Shown here: piece after piece, positions 1 to 23,952 of the stretch
Position numbering within the stretch: the first letter of the stretch is position 1
Layout: the number at the start of each line of letters is the position of its first letter
Source of the DNA: Elephas maximus indicus
Lineage: Eukaryota; Chordata; Mammalia; Proboscidea; Elephantidae
Length of the DNA stretch: 64,000 bases
Assembly (NCBI RefSeq): GCF_024166365.1
Contig: NC_064822.1
Span: forward strand, 109,736,823-109,800,822
Direction: 5' to 3'
Made by a program: the position numbers and the translations under genes
Notes under the pieces: generated by a model
Databases searched by the model: none
What the model saw: only the letters and a program-made list of their open reading frames with translations
Told to the model about the DNA's origin: nothing

Positions 1-123
1 ATGATTTGGGGAGTATCTGGTGCTTTGAATTGCCTAGGCCATTGGTTACCTTCCATTAGAGTGATTCAGCTTGGGTTCAATAGAGCTTAATATATTCAAA
101 TGAGCACAAATGTATGGAGAAAA

Positions 124-268
124 CCCATTGCCATCAAGTTGATTCTGACTTATAGGACAGAGTAGACCAGCCCCATAGGGTTTCCAGGGAGCAGCTGGTA
201 GATTCAAATAGCTGACCTTTTTTGCTTAGCCGCCACAGCTCTCAACCACTGTGCCACTAGGACTCCAA
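124..268 (-). repeat. AfroSINE copy
   Basis: Reads in reverse from the body ('gttgattctgacttatagg', 'ccccatagggtttcc') to the tRNA-like head ('ccactgtgccactaggactcc'). Confidence 0.85.
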
Positions 269-3200
269 TGTACGGAGAGCTACATTTCAATTACTAATAT
301 TCCTCCAACTCTCATCCACATCTGGGCCTGTTTCCTTGAGGGGCGGGGGGCTGTTTGCCCCACTTCATCTTTGGAGACAACAGCAGCAATTCAGTTCTGA
401 GAAATCTCCAAGGTGCAGTGAGGTACCACTACTTGTGGCCCACAAGTCCTGTACTGCCCACCTCCCTCCCTATATGCATTCCCTGGGATCACCTAAGCAG
501 AACCGGGGATTGAGGGAAGAAATATTGAGATTCCAGGTTCTTCGTCCCCCATTCCAGCATGGAAACTGAAGTCATTCGGGATGCAAAATCGTCTTCTGCA
601 ATAATCAAAATAGTTTCGATTTTAGGGAGGTCATGCAGTCCAGAGCAAAGACTATTCTAACTCAAAACACATGAGGATGAATGCTAAAATGATTCATTGC
701 CCAGAGCTCCTCAGTAGTGAAGTTCCAGCCATCTGTGTTTGTCTGGGTGAAGAAGACATTTTGCCTGGAGGCAGGATACACAGCCTCAGAGGGTCTCGCC
801 TGCCCTTCTCTGAGCTTCCACATTCCTGGGATCTGTGTCTTGGCATACACGTGTCATCTGTACATCATTTGTTTTCCCAAGGCTCTCATCGTCCACTCTT
901 TCTTATTTCATTCCTCAGGATCCCACAGTTTTTCAAAGGTACAACCTTGTGCCTCTCTCCTTTTTTCCTTTTACCTCCTCTATCCAAGCTTGCAACTTGG
1001 TTCCCAACCAACCCCAACCCAGCTCCTTAATCCAAACCAGAAACCCTCTTCTCTGCTTTTAATGAAAGAAGCATGGGGAGAAGTAAAGGGTGGGATGAGA
1101 GATCCAATCTCTGTGCCTGCTACTGTCCTTCACCTCCTCCGTACAGGCAGGCTGGGCCTGTCTACTAGGGATGTGGGAGCGGGTCAGGAAAGTGGTTCTC
1201 CCTGCCCCATGGTCTCTTAGGCTAATAAATGGGGCAAAAAGAGATCCCCCCAAAAAAGAAGAAAAAAAATTTTTTTTTTTCCCAAAAAGGGAGCAAAACA
1301 TTCAGGCAAATAAGAATCCAACTGATTTAACTGGGCACTAAAGACCAGTGATTTCCAGTCTTGTTTCAACACCCCAGATGGCTCCAATCATCTCAAGGAA
1401 GCCTATGAAATTCTCAAAAATGAGCTCTTAATTTTAACAGAAATACACCACAAAGAGAACTGGCTTTGTTTTCCTGAAGATGGCAAGGGCCTCCCTCACA
1501 CACTCAATTGCTAGGAACCCTGTAAGAATTGAAACTATTTTTCAAGGTTAAGAATCCCTGTTTTAGACATCATTGCTGAGAGAATCAGGAGAGCTGAGGG
1601 TGCAGAGATGCTAGAGAAGCAAGTTCCTCCTTCCCTAGAGCAGCAAAGGGGAAGAGGAAAAACGATCTATACTTTTCCCTTTGAACGCCTCCCCCCAACC
1701 CCTCTCATTAGCTCTCTACTGGCAACATGAAACTGAGAAACAGGTTGAAGAAAAAAGGAAAAGAGGAACTGAGAAGATGGGAAAAACAGTAACTGAGAAA
1801 GGGCGATGAATGAGGAGTCAGGGAGAGAGAGAGAGGAGGTTAAAGACAGAGAAAACACGGAAAGGGTGTATCCTCCGAGTCCTGGTCTAGAAGACAGGAG
1901 AGATGTGCCCGCACCCTTGAGCAGCAGATAGCCCCAACCCTGCTGTCTCCTGGGGCCTTGTGGCAGCTCCAACCCCTTTACCTCCCAACTCCATGTGCAG
2001 ACATGACTAGAATGCTGAGGCAGAAACTAGAGGTATGTGACAGAGGACAAAGGAGCACAGTCAGACCCAGGTCTCTGGGAGCTGGGCTCTCCCGGCCCCT
2101 GCTAAGAATAGCTGAAACTTAAAAGAAGCAGAGGATTATAGTGGGGATGGGTTGTGCAGTAGGAAGGCAAGGGGGAAGCAAGCTGCACAGGGAGGTGCTG
2201 TATGGTATTGGAAAATGCATGAAAGCATGGCCCACCCCATTCCTGCACGGCACAGGCAAGGGCCCCAGATCACCCGCCCACCCCCCACTCTACTGCAGAA
2301 CTCTCCTGCCCTCCCTCCCCCCCCCACCAGCAGATATAGGAGCAGAAGTTCACAAGCTGGAGCAGCTGTGGCCAATGCCTCAGCTCCCTACCAACTTCCT
2401 TCCCCAGAAGACAGCAGCAGCAGGAAGGGGTAAGAAAAGGGGGAAATAACCCCCAAACTTATTAGCAAGCTCAATTCTCAGCATCCCTTCCACTCCCCCT
2501 GGCTCAAATGATCAAACAAGGGTGAGAAGAGGCATGAGGCTACTGAGCCGGCATCACTTCTAAGTCTGGGAGGGCGTCACATTATACACAGAAGGAGCTG
2601 CACCTGTTTCCTAGAGATAGCCGGGGGTAGAAACAGCTCATAAAGAGTCCCAGATTGCTGCAAGAAAGAATGTGATGGGGCTAAAACTAAATGTCCAAAT
2701 TGAGGTTGCTTATGAAATTTAAAGGGAGTGGAGAAAACACAGAAATGGGAAGAAAAAAGAAAACACACACACAATACAGTAGAAAAAGGGGAGAAACCAC
2801 TAAAAAAAAAAACAAACAAACAAACAGACGCACAAATAGATAAGTTGAAAGAACTGGGAGCCAGAACTTGGAAAGCAAGACGTCACAGCTGCAGAGAGGG
2901 TGGGTAAAGTCGGAGAGCAATGGGGAGAAAAAGGACCCCGAGCAGGAGCCAAGAACCAGATCCTTCCGCTCATCTGCCTTCAGCTTGTCTTTGACTTTAT
3001 GGAAGCAAGTTCTTGGTTTTCTGTACAATCATTCTCCCATCACTGCTTGAATAAAAGAACCCTACTCCGCCTGTGCAGGCACACAATAGTTAGCTCAGCT
3101 TTTGCCTGTTTGCCAATCTGTAACCCCTCCCACCCCCCGACAGGTCACTCTCAAGGCTCGGGTAGCAGCTTCGCGTGTCCATAAGCTCTAAGGGACTCCA

Positions 3201-3507
3201 CTCTGCACATGCTCTCAGCCCCAGCTCACACTCCCTTCCAAAGACAGAGGCTGTCTGGGGGCTGCCGACTGTAACATGGCGCTTTAGAGCTCTGCGCCGC
3301 GATCCCCTTAAGCGGCCCTCCCATTTTCCCCAGGCTGCCACTGCTGCATCGATTTCACTAGCTGTGCAGCCAGTCAGTGAAGACAGAAGAGGAGGCAGAA
3401 GTGCTCAGCTCTGGACATCTCCAGCAGACTAGGAGATTCCCGGGAGGAGTTATGAGTGGAGTTCATCTGAATGGAAGCCATTCAGGCACAGCCCCAACCT
3501 CACTGGT

Positions 3508-3701
3508 TTTTAGGTGCCGTCAAGTTGATTCTGACTTATAGTGACCCTATAGGTCACGATAGAGCTTCCCCATAAGGTTTCCTAGGCTTTAATCTTTATG
3601 GGAGCAGATCACCAGGTTTCTCCCACAGAGCCACTGGTGGGTTCGGACCACCGACTTTCGATTAGCAGCTGAGCACTTAACCAGTGCACCACCAAGACTC
3701 C
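3508..3701 (-). repeat. AfroSINE copy, long subtype
   Basis: Includes the extra internal segment ('ggctttaatctttatgggagcagatc...') absent from the short copies; it ends in the reverse A-box 'gtgcaccaccaagactcc'. Confidence 0.88.
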
Positions 3702-6232
3702 TTCAACTCACTGGAGGGAAACAAAAACCAAGACCCAGTTGTTTAGGAGTGGGAGTAGGGGTATCAAAATCCTGCAGTCACACTTTCCAGTGGGACTGAC
3801 TGAGGCAGAGACAAAGCAGCAGGATGGTGTGAACTAGAGAGCAAAAGGACAGGGGCAAGCAGTCCAGGCTTCAGAGGTAGGAAATAAATAATGTCCAGAA
3901 GGGTCTGGCTCTGAAGTGGACCAAATGGCTCTCTTGTCCCATGTTTATGGGGTCATGGACCATTAAGCCAGCCAACCTACAGATGTCTTCATAAGACTTT
4001 ACGAGATTAGACTGATGAGACCCTATAACTCAGCAGCAAGAAGGGAAAACAAGAGGAAAGAACTGCAGATAAGAGATGGTGGAAACACAGGACTCGGTCT
4101 TCAGAGTCACATCTCAGTGGAGGACGTGTGGGTTCCGGGAATGGCTCCATCTTCACTTCTCACTCTTCCGTGACAGTTTATGCCCATCTTCATTATTCAG
4201 AACTGCATCAGGCTTAGACCACCCAGTAAATTCTTGATTAGCCATGTAACTCTTCTTCATCATCCAGCTTCCAACTGTTCCCCCAGATTCCTGGTTCTTA
4301 TCCCAAAAGCATTAGGTCCTGAGAAAAGACAGTTTCTTTGATATTTTATGAAGCAAACCAGAAAGATACTAAAATACAAAGCTATCAAAAAACAAAGCTA
4401 CTTTCACAAGCACATATTGGAATTTCCAAACCTGATTTACATCATTGATGTGGTGATACAAATTCTAATAACCATGAGCTGACTGATGTAGGGGCCCCTG
4501 GGCTCCTAAACGATAACGTTTATTCTCTCAACAGTCCTGGACAGACAAGAGCATGAAAACCAGGAAGGCACACAATCTCAAGTGGTTAAGGGATTAAAGT
4601 GCTAACACAATACACTTTCTCTTCGGAGAGCGTACGCTTCCGCCACCCAGCAGCTATTTGCAGTAAGTCTGAGACCAACAATCAGAAGCTGGGATGAGTG
4701 ACTGCTGGCTGACACTCCAGGGCCCAAATTAAAGAAGGGGTGTGAGACCCATATCTTCAAATCACCACTCAGGATCCATATTTGAAAAGCAACCATTTAT
4801 TAGAACCAATACAAGAGTATGAAAAGAGGGAAAAGAGGAAGGTGGAAGAGGGGGAGAGAATGAGGTCTGCATTGGATGTCAGTTGTGGAAACACATAAAT
4901 GCCTACTTTTAAACACTTACATTTAAAATGTGAACATATATATATATCACTTATCCTTAAAAAAAAAAAAAAAAAAGCAGACATGTTTGGCTGAAATAAA
5001 ACCGAGACAAAACCTAAACTCTCCCACAAACCAAAAAAAGTCCACAGAGAATCCAATTTCCCACTTTCCATTCGGAAGTCTGACTACGAAGTATAATTTG
5101 TTTTGCTACTCAGGATGGTAGAGTGCTGAAAGAAACCCAGCCTCTTGGGCCTTAGATGCCATCTTGTGGAAAGTGGTGGAGAGGCCAGCAGGCCACGGGC
5201 AAGTTGACTCCTGGCTACTTGGCAGGGTATCAGACTGTGCTCCCCCCATCCTCCACAACTCCACAGAACCGTCTGGCATACCAAGTGCTGAGTCAACAGT
5301 GGGAGCAAAGTCCACAAAACACAAAGAGAACCGCAATATGACAGCAGCAAGGGGCCAGGACCTTGTGCTTTTTTATGGGTTACAAATCGAGGGCCAAGGA
5401 GAAAGTGCCCTATTGGGAACAGGAGCTGGCTGTGCCCCTACACTGAGATGGGAAGAGTAAGGCTCTTGAGCCCACACCTGGGCAAACAGAAATAGTGTCC
5501 AAAGTTTTCCTAAACCAGAGAAAGAAAAGGTCAGGTTCAGCCTGTGGACACTGAGAAAAGAGATGACAGATGCCAAATACAGTGAACTCGATGACGTTTT
5601 AAGGAGTATCAATGCCCAAATCTGAGTGTTAAACGTATTTCTGAAAGAGAAAAAAAACTTTCAATGTGGCTCTTTTTTCATGGGGTGAGGTGGGGTGGAG
5701 GTGGTAGTTAGGTTTATTGAACCAGCTGGTTCCTATGAGCCGGAGGCTCGGGTACAGATACTACTAAGGTGTGTAGTGACTGAGCTGTCCTGGCATCAGT
5801 TCAAGGAGTGATAAGCAAGGATATAAATCAAAACCACTGGCAATCGCTTTGCTCCTGGGACACCCTAAGTATGCTCCGAGGCCAGGAAGAATGGGACCTT
5901 AATCTCCAAACTGCAGAAGAGAAGTAGAATCTCTGCCTCATGATTCCCTAACCCAATGCTCTTCGGTCTGAAACAGTCTTTTTTTGTGGATGCAAGACAT
6001 AGAAAATACTAAGTGCCTTCCCCCATAACCTCTTAAGTCTGGTCTATTAAAACTCCAACATTCATGAAAACACTGTCAACATCTGAACTAGCAGCTTTGA
6101 TGAGGGGTGGGGGGCAAAGAATTTGCTGAGATCACTAAGTAGTTCCAACCCTGGAGACAGCTCAGTGAGGACTGAATTAAGCGTGTGACAGGCTTAGATT
6201 TCGGCTCAAGGCATCCTCCATTGAGAACTCTA

Positions 6233-6375
6233 TTTTATCAACTTTGATTTACAATGCCTCACAACACCCCTGTGAGGTAGGTCAGTATTATTACCCCCAT
6301 TTGACAGATGGGGAACTGAGGCATTGAAAGGAGTGACTTGCCCAAGGTCAGTCATTAAGAATCAGTTGAGGAGGT
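6233..6375 (+). repeat. MIR
   Basis: 'aatgcctcacaacacccctg', 'gaggtaggtcagtattatta', 'gacttgcccaaggtcag' in consensus order. Confidence 0.85.
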
Positions 6376-8539
6376 TGGCAGATATGGTCAGCATCCACTC
6401 AATTCCTATTCTACTTCCTAGAGCATTTTACTTCTCAGAGAGCACATGATGGCAAAAGGAAACATGCTGGTAAGTACACCTCACTCTGTGAACTCAATCA
6501 ATGCACAAGTATTAACTGAGGGCCTGTTATCTACCTAGTATAAAGTGAGGAACCTTGCAGAAACAAAATGCTTCTGAAAGTCATGTTAATGGATGTATAA
6601 GATTACATTTTAAACATGAAGGGCATCACCTATTCACAGGAACCCTGATGTGAATTCTTTTCCAAAGAAATACTTTACCCTCACTCCCCTTTGAGTTCAA
6701 AATTTCATGTATTATATTCTTTCAAACCTATCCCTAAGAGGTGAAGAAGGACTAAGTCACACTGATTTCTCAAAGTTCTATATCGAGAAAGAGAGATCCC
6801 TAAAATCTAGAATGAGGCGAAGACTGCACTCAAGCTGGAATAAGAATGAGAACCATGTCCTCACTGGTGGTCATGGTAGTGTTGTCTCAGTTGCAAGGCT
6901 GGTGGGGAAAGGTCAGCAACAGCAGTGGTGGCAGCAGCAGTAGCATTCTCTCTAGGTTAAGCTAGTAGCTAGAAATCCTAGCATCTCCAAACACCCTCCT
7001 GCTGCTTCTCATCCCTTCTCCCATAATACCCAGAGGGCAGAACCTCTCCCCTTTCTGCCTCAACTCAATGTCAAGAGTTGCAGCATCTTCAAACTCAGCT
7101 AAAGACTAAGGATGTAAATGGTGACCCCTGCTTTTCTATTGGGGGGTGAAGGGAATGAGTGTCTAACTAGTCAGACTCTTATAATGTTCTTTCCTCCAGC
7201 CAGAGGCATAACTTCTCTAACAAAAGAAAAAACATCTAATGTCTCTCCCCTACCCCCCATATTTATTCTGGATTCTGGTGTAAATCATTATGTCCTTCAT
7301 CCTAAAATGAGGGCAGAAGGGGAACTAAACCCATAGACAGCCGTGGTTTGGAATCAAATCCTAACCGCAAAATACTAACTTCAGCTCTGAGTGTTATGAC
7401 ACAAACTCTATCTTTTCAGGTCTTCTCAAAGGCAGGAAGCCTCTCCTTCCTTCCCTACCCTCTCACAGCAGCCAGTGCTACACGATTCTACATACAAAAG
7501 CTCAAATAACAATTTATCAACACACACAGTACGATCACCAGGGATACTCCAGTCACAGGGAGAACCAAACATCCCAAGATCTAAACATAAACTTTCTTTG
7601 ACTGCTCATCACACTGGACAAGTCTAGGTGGTAGGAAAGTTCAAGACTAATGTTTAAAATGACAATGACAGTTCAGGTTCAGTCAGTATTTGGAGTGGGC
7701 AAAATTCCTTAAAAAGTGTGATGAATCAGCCACTTGTGCCTGAATCAATGCTTAGGGTCACACCTGCCAATCCCAGGGAACATCACAGAAAAAAAGACAG
7801 AGAGAGAAAGAGAGAATGACAAGATAAAAAGTTCACTGGATTCAATTTGGCCTAATTTCTTGATAATAGTTTCCTATTAGATTTTCCGATTAATACTGAT
7901 GGCTCTTACCTAGGCTGTGATAATTAGGTTTTGATCTATTGTGACATTAATGATCACAATCAGTTGACTTTGAAATTGTCTTAATTAATGGCTCTTTCCT
8001 CCCCAGCTGCCTCTAGTGCAGGCTCCTTTGATGATCACTGTCACCTCCCCCAGCACCTTGTTTTAACTCCTTCTCTTACTGACCTCAGAGACAAATAGAG
8101 GATCACTTTCTTCTCATATACCAAGATTTTAAATTATTTTAAAACATTCTGACAGAAGAGCAAGATGAGATGATGTTAGATTAAACGAGGATCAAGGTGA
8201 CAAAGCAGGAGAACATGCTATCACTGAACAGGAAAAATTCCATCTTAGAAAAGATCCCAAATCAAGCATGTTAAAATGGCAAGGACAAGAAGCTGAAGTA
8301 ACTCCAAAAAGACAAGATGAGGTAGATTAAAATTCAAGAAATTCAGCTCAAGCAAAAAAGAAACTAGAACTGTGTTGTTTTTCTGAAGCTATTCAAAGAA
8401 CCTTTATACTTTTCAGAACAGTTCATCTAACTTCTGAGAATTCTGACTTCCAAAGCTAGTCAACATTGAATTATTCAGGCAGGGGTAAGTATCTTTTCTC
8501 GTGGTCACATGGGTCAGAACTGAAAACCTTAAGGTCAGG

Positions 8540-8670
8540 CTGTTTCTTAAAGGGGTTAGGCCCCACCCTAGACCTCTCTAGATCTATTGAATCAGAAAGT
8601 CCAGGGAATACGTATTTCTAGGAAAGGTTTCCACATAATTGATATAAGTCCCTACTTGGAAAACACTGCC
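8540..8670 (+). repeat. Degraded hAT MITE fragment
   Basis: 'ggggttaggccccaccctag' and 'ctattgaatcagaaagtcca' resemble the interior of MER-type hAT elements. Confidence 0.4.
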
Positions 8671-9402
8671 CAAAATAAATGCTCAGGTGTTAAAAGATGT
8701 GCCCCAAGCTTCCATTTTAACAAATCTTTTGTCATTGAAAAGCACATCCCTGCTTTAGGCTCAAAGCTGGCCTCACTTTACTGTCTCCAAAAAATAAAAT
8801 GGTATGAGCAACTCTGATAAAATATCCATGAGGAACAAATTTTGTTACAGAACCCACAATAATGTAACCCATAACTGGACCTGCAATAGTCAATACTTCC
8901 TACAACCAATGATTAACCATTAAATACTATGGCAAAGAGCCTAAAATAGGGACAGAAATCAGAGGTTCTCAAGCCCCCCAAACCTGTTGTTGCTGTCTCA
9001 GTATAACAACATTTCTAACTAGCCCTCAGACATATTTATTTTCTAGAATAAAACAAACCTTCCTGTGGTCTATGGCCAGGTAGCTCAGTTCAACCAAGGT
9101 CTTAAGTCTTTTCCACAGATGAACCAATCTATGTCACCCTCCTACTCTAAAGCCACACACTGGACTCACATCAGCCAGTTGTCTCTGCTTCCATGTCAGA
9201 AACACATACCCCTGTTTACAGCACCTATTACACTGAAATATTATTATTATTGGTCAGTTCATCCTTATCCAGTACAACAGTTCTTGATGGGGGTGGTGGT
9301 AGGGGGTAGGCCTTTTGTCTTTTTGAACTTTGTATCCCCAGGGCAAAAATATTTGTTGAATGAAATGAATGCTGTTGTAGGCTAAAGTGGATAGAATATA
9401 GA

Positions 9403-9564
9403 CCCGAAACCCAATGCTGTCAAACTGATTCCGACTCATAGTGACCCTACAGGTCAGAGCAGAACTGTCCCATAGAGCTTCCAAGGAGCACTTGGTGGAT
9501 CTGAACTGCTGACCTGTTGGTTAGCAGCCATAGCACTTAAGCACTACACCACCAGGGTTTCCAG
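9403..9564 (-). repeat. AfroSINE copy (in presumed CBX5 3'UTR)
   Basis: 'gctgtcaaactgattccgac' to 'actacaccaccagggtttcc'; short subtype, same sense as the CBX5 transcript. Confidence 0.88.
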
Positions 9565-11117
9565 AAAATACACAGTTCAATGCAAATCCACCACTATGAT
9601 TTGGGGGTGGGGGGGCAGATGGCACCCAATTCAGAGCATCTAGTTTTAAAAACGTAATTTTTATGATTACTGGGTAAGGCTAGCATGAACCTGGAATATA
9701 CTGGGTCCAGATCTTTCCCTTCTCTGCCTTGCCGCAGGTACGCCTGGTGGTCTGATTACAAAGGCATAGACCATAACACTGTTAATTTTTACTCTAAAAA
9801 ATCTATACCAAAAGGATGGGGTAGTCATAGATGTAAAATGAGCTTTTCCTTTGACATCCTTTGTGGGAAACAATTTCTGTATTTCAAATCTAATGATCTA
9901 ACTCTTCCTAGGGTTCTCATGCTGTTGCAAAGTAGTATTTTAGGCATCAACTTCTAACTCTAAAGGGCAGAGACAATCACTCCCCAGCCCTAACACAGAT
10001 CCCTCGGACCCCTTATTTTACCTCAGGTGAGCTGGGTCAAATGAACAAAATGACACGATGAAAATTCCCAAAGACCTTTCCCAAGGTCCTGTAATTTGGC
10101 CTGAATATAAGGAAAATGGACTGCAGTGTGGCTACCAAACAGGAATAAAGAGTTAAGAATAATCTATCTGCCCAAGCTATGGGAACAGGACCAGCCCTTC
10201 ATCAACAACAAAAAGCAGAAGGCAGATATGGCTGGAGGACTGCCAAGGATCATCTAAAAACTTCTGAGTGTTAAGGAGCACCACAGCGCCAAATGCTCCC
10301 TAGAGCAGACAAAAACTGGACTGGTATTTGAAGGAGGGAAAATGATATGCCTCTCTACAGGTTTAAAATGGGCGCTTGCATCCAGGGTGACTTTTTCAAC
10401 AGCTGACCATAACATTATGGCTATCTGCCTAGCCCAAGAATCAGACAGCTGCTAAATGCACCTTGGTAGACTCTGCTTGGTGAAGCTCTGCAACAGTTTG
10501 TGGAAAGGGAGATCATTTAATGCTGATTACTAGAAGAGATGTTTGAAAAAGGACTAAACACAGAAAAAGTATATTTTGAGAACCTGGGACCTAGACTTTT
10601 AAGGGTGCTTAGCCCACATCTACTAACTCTTAACGTATGAAAACAGGTTTCTGTTTGAGGCTGCAATTCTCCAAAAGGGCCAGGGCAATTCCTCAACACA
10701 AACAAATGCCAGGGGCATGGGCGGACATCTATCTGGATTCCTTTGTGCTGAGGGCTCAAATCAGTATTGGCCTCTGGCTCCCTACATTTCTACAGAACCA
10801 GCTGGGAGTAGATATGGAGAGAAAAGAAGTTGTTCTAGCGATAACTCAGTACAAGACTGCGATTCAATAAAATAAGGACAGGAAAAAGATGGAGTGAAGA
10901 GTAAGGTATTAAAGGGTGATGGGTACATGATGATAATGGAATTATTTTGTTAAAAGAAAATCAGGTTTTGATGAATGTCTTAAATATTACCAACCACGTG
11001 ACCCAGATTTCTCAGGACCAATCTCAGAACCAATTCTATTGTGCTGTTCATCCACATCCTAGATTTTTGGTTTTAAAAATATGGTCATGGCTTGAAGGTA
11101 AAGGACCATATAGGCTT

Positions 11118-11880
11118 GGGATAGCTATGTCAACTGGCACAGCAGAGTCCATAAAAACAACGTTCTGCATCCTACTTTGGTGAGTAGCATCTGGGGTCTT
11201 ACAGGCTTGTGAGTGGCCATCTAAGATACAACTATTGTTATCTTCCAGTCTGGAGCAAAGGAAAGTGAAGAAAACCGAAGACTCAAGAGAGTAATTAGTT
11301 CAGAGAACTAACGGACCACATAACTACAGCCTACACGACCCAGAGACCAGAAGAACTAGATGGTGCCTGGCTACCACTACTGCTTGCTGACTGGCACCAC
11401 AATAGAGGGTCCCGGACAGAGTGTGAGAAAAATGTAGAACAAAAAGATCAAATTCACAAAAAAGACTAGACTTACCGGTCTGACAGAGATTGGAGGAACC
11501 CCCGAGACTATGGCCATAAGACACCCTTCTGACCTGGAATTGAAACCGTTCCCGGAGACTGCCTTTCAACCAAACAACTGACAGGCCCGTAATATAAACA
11601 ATAACACCCCAGAGAAACGCGCTCCTTAGAACAATCAATTATATGAGATCAGAAAGGCAACATTTACCCAAAAGCAGACAAGAAGGCAGGAAGGGATAGA
11701 AAATCTGGACGGAAGCTACCTGGGAACCCAGGACAGAAATGGGGTGAGTGCTGACACGTTGTGGGGAAAGTAACCAATGTCATGGAACACTCTATGTACA
11801 AACTATCCAATGGGAAACTAATTTGCTCTGTAAACATTCATCTAAAGCAGAATAAAAAATAAGGAAAACAAAACTATGGC
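11118..11880 (+). mobile_element. L1 3'UTR fragment, same family as 62,280-63,010
   Basis: Shared landmarks with the 62-kb copy: 'gttctgcatcc..ctttggtgagt', 'gcatctggggtctta', 'agaccagaagaactagatg', 'gactagacttaccggtctga'. It is antisense to CBX5 and lies in its presumed 3'UTR. Confidence 0.82.
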
Positions 11881-14120
11881 CATTGCAGTTTATATGCCCA
11901 CTGCCAATGGGAGGTACACACTCACTACATAGGTAAGACTGCCATTTTCTCTGACTACAAGTCAAGAGACCCAGATTACCACCTCAGGGGCTCTGGCCCA
12001 CTCCTGTCCTATTTTTGTCTACCCTAGTTGATACCCTTGGTTACTTATATGACAAATCTGCTTCCTGATCATCATTTCTTTTTTCTTTTAGATGCCCATC
12101 AAATTAAGTACTAACAACTGTCAATTATCTAGCACTTGATTTTGGCCTTTAATTCTTTTAGAGAGAAAATAAAGGAAGGTGGAGATAAAATTCCCACCTA
12201 CTTCAGCTTTAGGTTATGAGTTCCCACCCAATCAAATTACCATTCAGAAGGATCTCCCTAGATGACCTAAACCAAAAGTTTCATTGTTCCAGTCCGTCAC
12301 ATCACTGCAGCAACAGCTTTCTCAATTGTGCAGTATAATTTTTTGACATAATTTACACACGCATACAGAATTCAATCAGCAGCTGAGCAGGGAAGCAACG
12401 TTAACAAATGCTATGAATGGGGATATGATTTGCATATTGTTTGGCTCATCTGTGGACTGGAGCAATCTATCCATTCCCCTCATTACTGTGAATAATCCAG
12501 AAATGGTTGAACGCTCCTGGCCAGATAACTGTATGTTTTAAAAATCAAAAGCAACAACAAAAACAGCCTTAGTGGCTAGTGAACTCTAGAGTTAAGGCTA
12601 TTTCAAGCATTTATTCTTATTTCCTCAGCTTTGAGGCTGGGACAAAGATGCTCAAAACCCTGCTTATTTCCTTACTTTTAGTCCTGATCCTCTAGCCCTC
12701 CTCAACTGCAAAAAGAGGGTAAAGAGAAGTAGGGCATTTCTTGGGGGACAAAAGTAGGATATGTTCAGAAAAATAACCTCAACATAATGGCAAAGCAAGA
12801 GAAAACCGAAAAGGAAATATTTTGCTGTGACGGGGGAGACGGTTGTGCCAACATGCAAATGCCAGGGCCTGTCATTTTCTGAGGTGATAGTCTTCCAAGG
12901 AAATGCATTTTAAAAAATACAACTAAAAGCTTAAGGGCAGAAAAAGGGACGAGCATTAATACTTTAGGGACTCTTGGTGGCAAATCCAAGAGTCAACAAA
13001 GCAGGAAATGTATGACTACAACAAACACTACGAATGTTTAAAATTGGTATTGTGGCCAATGGCTCCCCTCCAAGAAATTCCCACTGAAAATAATCGCATG
13101 AAGGGGCAACTTGCATCCACTGAGGAGTGAGAGTCAGGTCTGAAGCCTCTTTGGTAACAGGAATGCTTCGGGAGGCCACAAAAGTTGGCAGGGTTAGAGG
13201 GTGCCTAGCACCTTGGCACAAGCAAGCACCAGGCAGTCACTCATACCTACATAAATACATATTCCAAATATGAGAGATGGAAGGAAATAATACATATATA
13301 CCGCATGTGATAATAATAAAGACAATTGTATCCTACCCCTACCCCATCACCCTCACGTACGACAGCTAAAAATGTCCACAGTTAATAATCTGGCCATCTT
13401 ATGGCAGACTGACACCACCTTGCAGAAGCAGAATAAGGGACTGCTAAGAAACAGGGCCAAAAATCCTGGGGCTCAAGAAACTTCACCATAAATTTTCCAG
13501 TCCTCCAAAGGATGGAGTTATTCTGGGAGGATGGGCGAGAACAACAACAGACGGTGGCCCAAAAGACCACACCAGGAACCCCGTATTCTTCTGGGTAGGG
13601 CTGAATGAGACTGGGAAAGCCCCAAAAGGTAGGCAGTTGCTGCTGGCTTTTTAAACAGATGGGCAGCATGCTTTCCATCTCAACATCTCAAAACAAAGGC
13701 CAGCTGGTCATCAACATGTTCTAAAAACCAAAGCAAGAAACCAAAACTCATCATCATTGTAACAAAATTCCCCTATCTAAAAAGTGGCCAATTCTGAAAA
13801 GACCAAGACTCTAAGGAGATTAAAAAGTTAAAATGCATCTTGAGGTCACAGGAGAGCAGGAGGAAGAGACTGGGCAAGGAAAAGGTCGTAGGAATTACAC
13901 ACAGTATGTAAATGCCTGGTCTTCACAGAGACACTTATCATGAATCAGACCATCAGTTATGTTACAAGAGAACCAATACCAACATTTCTCCTGTGGAGCA
14001 CAGTGATAAGCACATTTTTTATGGATGTGTTTAGGATAGACAGGGATGGGTAGAAGGGACAGGAGGCAGGGAAGTGAATGTATTATATACAAAGAGAAAT
14101 GACAGAGACCACCCCCTCCT

Positions 14121-23952
<9,832 letters not shown>

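Larger units (their letters stand above)
1..4499. other. CBX5 3' flank, no gene recognised
   Basis: Two AfroSINEs (124-268 and 3508-3701), a poly-A/T patch at 1253-1280, an (AAAC)n stretch near 2808-2824 and a small CpG-richer pocket at 3165-3345. Open frames are short and shift-prone. Confidence 0.6.
4500..14120 (-). other. CBX5: Presumed CBX5 3'UTR (distal end uncertain)
   Basis: No other gene is seen downstream of the CBX5 stop. The human transcript, as I recall, has a 3'UTR of around 10 kb. On the minus strand AATAAA occurs near 12608, 9036, 7262, 5711, 4794 and 4518; the last two fit the expected length. The stretch holds an L1 3' end (11118-11880), one AfroSINE (9403-9564), a MIR (6233-6375) and an L2-like tail (9325-9375). 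The boundary is inferred only from length and hexamers. Confidence 0.45.
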
